Below, in pieces: positions 5,691-8,995 of a stretch of 8,995 bases of DNA. Under the pieces are notes generated by a model. It searched no databases and was not told the origin of the DNA. It saw only the letters and a program-made list of their open reading frames with translations. Location: positions 1 through 8,995 of the forward strand of contig CAJKJS010000042.1 of assembly GCA_905200265.1 (NCBI GenBank), read 5' to 3'. The first letter of the stretch is position 1; every line of letters begins with the position of its first letter. The DNA comes from an uncultured Oscillospiraceae bacterium (GTDB lineage: Bacteria > Bacillota > Clostridia > Oscillospirales > Acutalibacteraceae). A program made the position numbers and the translations under genes.

Positions 5691-7046
5691 ATGAGTATTA
5701 CAAATGAAGCGTGTTTAGCCCATTTGCAGGGAATGGTGCGCATTCCTACGGTGTCAAATCCCGACAGCCGATTGATGGATTTTTCCAAATTTGACGAATT
5801 GCACGATTTTTTGCGGACAAGCTATCCGCTTTTACACCAGCATCTATCGCTGCAAAAAGTGGGACGTGCAGGGCTCTTGTACCACTGGAAGGGTACCGGC
5901 CGCTCCGAGGAAAAACCTTTATTACTTATGGCACATCAGGACGTGGTACCGGTAGGGGATGAAGCGGAATGGGAGCACCCGCCGTTTGCCGCCGTGGTAG
6001 AAAACGGTATGCTGTATGGACGTGGTACGACCGATTCCAAATGCAACATCATGGCCGAAATGGAAGCGGTGGAAGAGCTGCTGCGCCAGGGCTACACGCC
6101 GGATACCGACGTCTATTTGGCGTATGGCTATAATGAAGAAGTGATGGGCGGCGACGGCCCGTCGGCTAAAATGATTGCCGATACCTTACAGGAAATGGGC
6201 GTGCGCCTGGGCATGGTCATCGACGAATGCGGAGGCTGCAGCGACGGCCAGAGTGAAAAGGTGGACCGCCCGGTGTGCGACATCGTAGTGGGCGAAAAGG
6301 GGTATGCCGATTTTGCCCTGATTGCCGAAGACGAAGGAGGTCATTCCTCCACCCCCGGGACCGAAAGCCCCATGGTGCGCATGGGACAGGCTCTACAGGC
6401 GTTGTGGGCCAATCCGTTCCCGTACCGCATTGTGCCCGTGGTGCAGGAAAACCTGTCGACCCTGGCGCCGTACAGCACCCGCCCGGAACGGGAAAAGGAA
6501 CTGCTGGGGGATATCCCCGCTCACTTTGAAGAAATTGTTCGCGAACTTTTGCCCCAGGATCGTTCCATGGCGGCGCTGTTCCATACGACGATGGCTCCCA
6601 CCATGATTAAAGGTAGTGACCAGGCCAACATTCTGCCTACCCGGGTAACTTGCACCGTCAACTGCCGGCTGCTGCCCGGTGATACACTGGAAAGCGTGCA
6701 GCAGCATATCCAGAGCGTGATGCCCGAAGGCATTACCGTACAGCTTGTAAAAGGTACCCCGGCATCGCCCCTGTCGCCTACCGGTTCCTTTGGGTATAAC
6801 GTGATCCGCTCCCTGTGTGAAGAAGACCACCCCACCGTCATTACCACTCCCAGCTTGATGCTGGGCGGTACCGACGCGCGGTACTTCTACGGGGTGTGCG
6901 ACCATGTGTATCGCTTTAGCGCCTTTTACTTTGAAAATAACTGGGGCGATGCCCATTCCCCGCGGGAGGCCATTCCGGTTTCCGTTTTGGATGGGGGCGC
7001 CAAATTCTTCTTGCGGCTTATCCGCTGGTATACGTCTGCTCAATAA
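5691..7046 (+). CDS. M20 family zinc peptidase, carboxypeptidase S-like
   Basis: A 451-residue dinuclear zinc hydrolase of the M20 (ArgE/DapE/CPS) family, which cleaves dipeptides, N-acyl amino acids or related amides. The catalytic set is complete: His82 with Asp84 (AHQDVVP), bridging Asp115 in GRGTTDSK, general base Glu149 and ligand Glu150 (YNEEVMGGDG), Asp178 (VIDECGG), and C-terminal His422 (DAHSPRE). His218 in GGHSSTPG lies in the inserted dimerisation domain (about 200-330). The extended C-terminal layout and motifs resemble carboxypeptidase S and PM20D1 rather than DapE. Unlike those eukaryotic relatives, there is no signal peptide or membrane anchor, so a cytoplasmic location is inferred. 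AAGGAG (5677-5682) lies 8 nt before the ATG. The gene stands alone, diverging from feo, and ends at a strong terminator. The natural substrate cannot be told from sequence. Confidence 0.93.
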   Translation: MSITNEACLAHLQGMVRIPTVSNPDSRLMDFSKFDELHDFLRTSYPLLHQHLSLQKVGRAGLLYHWKGTGRSEEKPLLLMAHQDVVPVGDEAEWEHPPFAAVVENGMLYGRGTTDSKCNIMAEMEAVEELLRQGYTPDTDVYLAYGYNEEVMGGDGPSAKMIADTLQEMGVRLGMVIDECGGCSDGQSEKVDRPVCDIVVGEKGYADFALIAEDEGGHSSTPGTESPMVRMGQALQALWANPFPYRIVPVVQENLSTLAPYSTRPEREKELLGDIPAHFEEIVRELLPQDRSMAALFHTTMAPTMIKGSDQANILPTRVTCTVNCRLLPGDTLESVQQHIQSVMPEGITVQLVKGTPASPLSPTGSFGYNVIRSLCEEDHPTVITTPSLMLGGTDARYFYGVCDHVYRFSAFYFENNWGDAHSPREAIPVSVLDGGAKFFLRLIRWYTSAQ

Positions 7047-7062
7047 AACTCATGGTATAAAG

Positions 7063-7093
7063 AAAAGCGCCGCGATTTTTCGCGGCGCTTTTT
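7063..7093. terminator. Bidirectional rho-independent terminator
   Basis: GCGCCGCG (7067-7074) pairs with CGCGGCGC (7081-7088) around an ATTTTT loop. It is flanked by AAAA on the left and TTTTT on the right, so both strands yield a GC-rich hairpin followed by U residues. It lies 16 bp after the M20 peptidase stop (+) and about 17 bp beyond the ribokinase stop (-), and serves both convergent genes. Confidence 0.92.
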
Positions 7094-7109
7094 CATGTGA
7101 AGGGCAAAA

Positions 7110-8030
7110 TCAGGTGTTTTCCTGCATCATGGCACTGATTTCTTCGGCCGTAGGAATGGAATCCTGGGCGCCGGGACGGGTGCACACCAAAGAGGCCACC
7201 CGGTTGGCAAATTGCAGGCTTTCGGGCAGGTTCTGCCCGTTATACAAACTGACCATGGCGGCGGTAAAACTGTCCCCGGCGGCGGTGGAGTCCACCACAT
7301 TGACCGGCGGCGGAGTAAAGCGCTGGGCCGTGTCGCGGGTAACCATCATCACCCCGCGGCCACCCAGGGATGCTGTCACCACGCCCACGCCTTTTGTAAG
7401 CAGCGTGCGGGCCGCCGCAATCACCTGTTCATCCGTATCCGTGGGCAGGCCTGTTAGAATATGCAGTTCCGTTTCGTTGGGTTTTAAAATGTCCACCTGG
7501 CTGAGCAGCTCTTCGGGCAAATCCGGTACCGCCGGGGCCGGGTCCAGTACCACGGTTTTGCCCAGCGCCCGGGCGCGATGGGCAGCGTGGATCACTGCGG
7601 GCAGCGGCACTTCGAGTTGCATCACCACGGCGTCGCAATCTTCCATTTTGTCAAGGTGCCGGTCGATCATGTCCGGTGTTACCTGGGCATTGGCCCCGGG
7701 GATCACCGTAATGCTGTTTTCGCCTTTATCGGTAATGTGAATAAACGCCTGGCCACTGGGTACACCCGGCAGCGTCTCCACGGCTTCGGTATCCACGCCG
7801 GCCCGCTGCAAATTTGCCCGCAGCATCTGTCCGGCGGCGTCATCGCCCACCGCGCCGATCATGGCCGTCTGCCGGCCAAACCGACCAATGGTAAAGGCCT
7901 GGTTACCGCCTTTGCCTCCGGGACTCAGTGTGACTCCGTGGCCCAAAATCGTTTCGCCGGGTAACGGCATGTCCGTTACGCGTATGGCATAATCCAAGTT
8001 TAAACTGCCGATCACAAGAATCTTTTCCAT
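7110..8030 (-). CDS. rbsK: Ribokinase (PfkB family sugar kinase)
   Basis: A 306-residue cytoplasmic kinase predicted to convert ribose plus ATP to ribose-5-phosphate. Length and motifs are typical: N-terminal VIGSLNLDY, first PfkB signature GGKGGNQA (38-45), DPAPA (163-167), KPNETE (183-188), and the second signature DSTAAGD (247-253). Asp253 is the catalytic base. The second residue of that motif is Ser where DTT is usual, a conservative change. The frame extends upstream to an ATG at 8069, but AAGGAG (8041-8046) is 10 nt before the ATG at 8028-8030, and MEKILVIGSLNLD is the normal family start. No ribose transporter, rbsD or regulator is adjacent, so the gene is an orphan, perhaps for salvage of nucleoside-derived ribose. 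Deoxyribokinase or another pentose or nucleoside kinase cannot be excluded. Confidence 0.9.
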   Translation of the reverse strand: MEKILVIGSLNLDYAIRVTDMPLPGETILGHGVTLSPGGKGGNQAFTIGRFGRQTAMIGAVGDDAAGQMLRANLQRAGVDTEAVETLPGVPSGQAFIHITDKGENSITVIPGANAQVTPDMIDRHLDKMEDCDAVVMQLEVPLPAVIHAAHRARALGKTVVLDPAPAVPDLPEELLSQVDILKPNETELHILTGLPTDTDEQVIAAARTLLTKGVGVVTASLGGRGVMMVTRDTAQRFTPPPVNVVDSTAAGDSFTAAMVSLYNGQNLPESLQFANRVASLVCTRPGAQDSIPTAEEISAMMQENT

Positions 8031-8086
8031 CAATAGTTGGCTCCTTTCCCCCTGGGCTCCGCAAAACATGGCCCTGTCGTTCCTTT

Positions 8087-8116
8087 ATTGTAAAGGGGGG
8101 ATTATGCCCCTGTCAA
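8087..8116 (-). promoter_or_regulatory. Promoter of the ribokinase gene
   Basis: On the minus strand a perfect TTGACA (8111-8116) is followed by an 18-bp spacer and TACAAT (8087-8092). The leader to the ATG is about 50 nt. The spacer contains a small inverted repeat, GGGG-N6-CCCC (8097-8110). Confidence 0.85.
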
Positions 8117-8126
8117 GACCGCTGGG

Positions 8127-8155
8127 TTGACTTTTTGGGCCGGGCAAGGTATAAT
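8127..8155 (+). promoter_or_regulatory. Promoter of the nitroreductase gene
   Basis: TTGACT (8127-8132), a 17-bp spacer, then a perfect TATAAT (8150-8155). Transcription would start near 8162. Its -35 is only 10 bp from the -35 of the opposing ribokinase promoter. Confidence 0.88.
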
Positions 8156-8173
8156 AAAAAGAGGAAAGTGATA

Positions 8174-8196
8174 GAACCGGATGCATGATCTGGTTC
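8174..8196. promoter_or_regulatory. 23-bp imperfect palindrome in nitroreductase leader
   Basis: GAACC-G-GAT, a GCATG loop, then ATC-T-GGTTC: eight paired positions plus one G/T mismatch that would be a G-U wobble in RNA. It occupies about +13 to +35 and ends 2 nt before the ribosome binding site GGGAGG. It could be an operator or a translation-modulating hairpin. Confidence 0.45.
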
Positions 8197-8211
8197 ATGG
8201 GAGGAACAAAT

Positions 8212-8724
8212 ATGAACGTGTATGAAGCGATTCGCAGCCGCCGCAGCATTCGTCATTATGTGCCCGGTGTGCCCATGCCCCACGAAGACCTACATAAAAT
8301 TCTTGAAGCGGCTATGATGGCCCCCAGCGCCCGCAATGGCCGTCCGTGGGAATTTGTTGTGGTCAAAGATCCCGCTATCAAAGAACAAATCCGTCAGGCT
8401 CATCCGTACTGTAACCACATTACCGATGCTACTCTGGCCATCGTGATTTGTGGGTTCCCATCGGTAGAAAGTCCTTACAAAGAGGGTTTTTGGCCTCAGG
8501 ATTGCGCCGCTGCGTGCGAAAACCTGTTGTTGCAGGCCTGGGAACTGGGATGGGGGACCTGCTGGTGTGGTGTGCACCCCGATAAAGAGCGAGCAACCGC
8601 GCTGCAACAGATTTTGCAGGTACAGTCTGTGCCGTTGGCGCTGGTTACCGTAGGCCGCCCGGCTGAAACCCCCGATGCCCGCGGATTCTACGATGCTGCG
8701 AAGGTAAAAGTGCTGGGCGAATAA
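8212..8724 (+). CDS. Nitroreductase family FMN oxidoreductase
   Basis: A 170-residue flavoprotein of the nitroreductase fold, normally a dimer with FMN at the interface that uses NAD(P)H to reduce nitro compounds, quinones or flavins. Family motifs are present: RRSIRHY (10-16) for FMN phosphate contact, APSARNGRPWEF (37-48), the central helix beginning QDCAAACENLL (96-106), GTCWCG (115-120), and LVTVGRPAE (144-152). GTCWCG carries two cysteines spaced CxC (117, 119). The frame extends back to an ATG at 8185, but GGGAGG (8199-8204) is 7 nt before the ATG at 8212, and MNVYEAIRSRRSIR is the standard opening, so that start is chosen. There is no signal peptide. The gene is monocistronic, divergent from ribokinase, with no clear terminator of its own before the tRNA promoter. 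The physiological substrate is unknown. Confidence 0.92.
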   Translation: MNVYEAIRSRRSIRHYVPGVPMPHEDLHKILEAAMMAPSARNGRPWEFVVVKDPAIKEQIRQAHPYCNHITDATLAIVICGFPSVESPYKEGFWPQDCAAACENLLLQAWELGWGTCWCGVHPDKERATALQQILQVQSVPLALVTVGRPAETPDARGFYDAAKVKVLGE

Positions 8725-8730
8725 AATCTC

Positions 8731-8780
8731 GAAAAAAATTTAAAAATGTAGTTGACAAGCCGCTGTAGCTCTGCTATAAT
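8731..8780 (+). promoter_or_regulatory. Consensus promoter of tRNA-Lys with AT-rich upstream element
   Basis: TTGACA (8752-8757), a 17-bp spacer and TATAAT (8775-8780) match the sigma-A/sigma-70 consensus at every position. A-tracts upstream (8731-8750) resemble an UP element. Such strength is usual for stable RNA genes. Confidence 0.92.
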
Positions 8781-8810
8781 AACAAAGCTGCAACGAAACA
8801 GCGGCGAAAC

Positions 8811-8886
8811 GAATCATTAGCTCAGCTGGCAGAGCACCTGACTTTTAATCAGGGTGTCCGGGGTTCGAATCCCCGATGGTTCACCA
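8811..8886 (+). tRNA. tRNA-Lys, anticodon TTT
   Basis: A 76-nt cloverleaf folds fully. The acceptor GAATCAT pairs with ATGGTTC, with one U-G pair at position 4. The D arm is GCTC/GAGC. The anticodon stem CCTGA/TCAGG has loop CTTTTAA, placing anticodon TTT at 8844-8846. The variable loop is GTGTC. The T arm CGGGG/CCCCG has loop TTCGAAT. The 3' CCA is encoded. It decodes AAA and AAG. It stands alone rather than in a tRNA cluster, with its own promoter about 30 nt upstream and its own terminator. Confidence 0.98.
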
Positions 8887-8892
8887 AATAAT

Positions 8893-8928
8893 GGAGACGG
8901 TTTTTACCGTCTCCGTTTTTTGTTTTTT
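8893..8928 (+). terminator. Rho-independent terminator after tRNA-Lys
   Basis: GGAGACGGT (8893-8901), a TTTT loop and ACCGTCTCC (8906-8914) form a 9-bp stem. It is followed by G and two runs of six T (8916-8921 and 8923-8928). It begins 7 nt after the tRNA CCA end and would also stop any transcript reading through from the nitroreductase gene. Confidence 0.95.
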
Positions 8929-8959
8929 ATACGATTGTGGCACTTTTTGGTATTGCCTC

Positions 8960-8995
8960 TTATTTCCCTTTTTTGAGCGCTTTCCATAAGAAATG
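8960..8995 (-). other. Possible C-terminal end of a minus-strand gene
   Basis: Reading the minus strand from the window edge gives eleven codons (HFLWKALKKGK) and a TAA at 8960-8962. A lysine-rich C-terminus converging on the tRNA terminator is plausible, but the stretch is too short to prove, and other frames are open as well. Confidence 0.15.

Noticed and set aside
6393..7043. 216-codon minus-strand open frame
   Set aside because: It is antisense to the intact M20 peptidase, with no promoter or ribosome binding site, and is a by-product of GC-rich codon use.
6904..7740. 278-codon plus-strand open frame
   Set aside because: It starts inside the M20 gene in another frame, runs through the strong bidirectional terminator and is antisense to ribokinase; the composition is low-complexity Ser/Thr/Ala.
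8759..8805. 8-bp inverted repeat GCCGCTGT/ACAGCGGC flanking the tRNA-Lys -10 box
   Set aside because: An 8-bp repeat with a 31-base gap is expected several times by chance in 9 kb, and strong tRNA promoters rarely have operators.
1..8995. CRISPR array, insertion sequence, toxin-antitoxin or phage-defence cluster
   Set aside because: No regularly spaced direct repeats, transposase motifs, terminal inverted repeats or small paired toxin-like genes were found on either strand.

Overview
The window looks like ordinary chromosome from a low-to-moderate GC Bacillota, most likely a Clostridia/Oscillospiraceae-type anaerobe. This is an inference from four things: strong AGGAGG-type ribosome binding sites, sigma-A-type TTGACA/TATAAT promoters, a feoA-feoB operon ending in the small FeoB-associated Cys-rich membrane protein, and a tRNA gene with encoded CCA. 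Gene density is high, no stretch over 300 bases lacks a gene, and no insertion sequence, phage gene or CRISPR array is visible.

Layout. (1) Positions 1-899 (-) hold most of an uncharacterised protein with an HExxH zinc-protease-like motif; its C-terminus lies outside the window. It has its own promoter and a perfect 14-bp palindrome in its leader. (2) Positions 1065-2895 (-) are a marR-MATE operon: a MarR-type repressor followed, with an 8-bp overlap, by a MATE multidrug exporter. A near-perfect 16-bp palindrome upstream is the likely repressor site. (3) Positions 3003-5409 (-) are a ferrous iron uptake operon, feoA-feoB-Cys-rich protein, with a promoter, a candidate TTAG-N6-CTAA operator and a terminator. 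(4) Positions 5691-7046 (+) encode an M20 family metallopeptidase diverging from feo. It shares a bidirectional terminator with the convergent ribokinase. (5) Positions 7110-8030 (-) encode a ribokinase and 8212-8724 (+) a nitroreductase. They are transcribed from back-to-back promoters whose -35 boxes are only 10 bp apart. (6) A tRNA-Lys(UUU) gene at 8811-8886 (+) has a perfect consensus promoter and a strong terminator.

The units look like independent housekeeping and stress or nutrient modules: drug export under a local repressor, Fe(II) import under probable metal control, dipeptide or N-acyl amino acid hydrolysis, ribose phosphorylation, and flavin-dependent reduction. No multigene novel system is evident. 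The most unfamiliar items are the HExxH protein at the left edge and several palindromes placed exactly where operators would sit.
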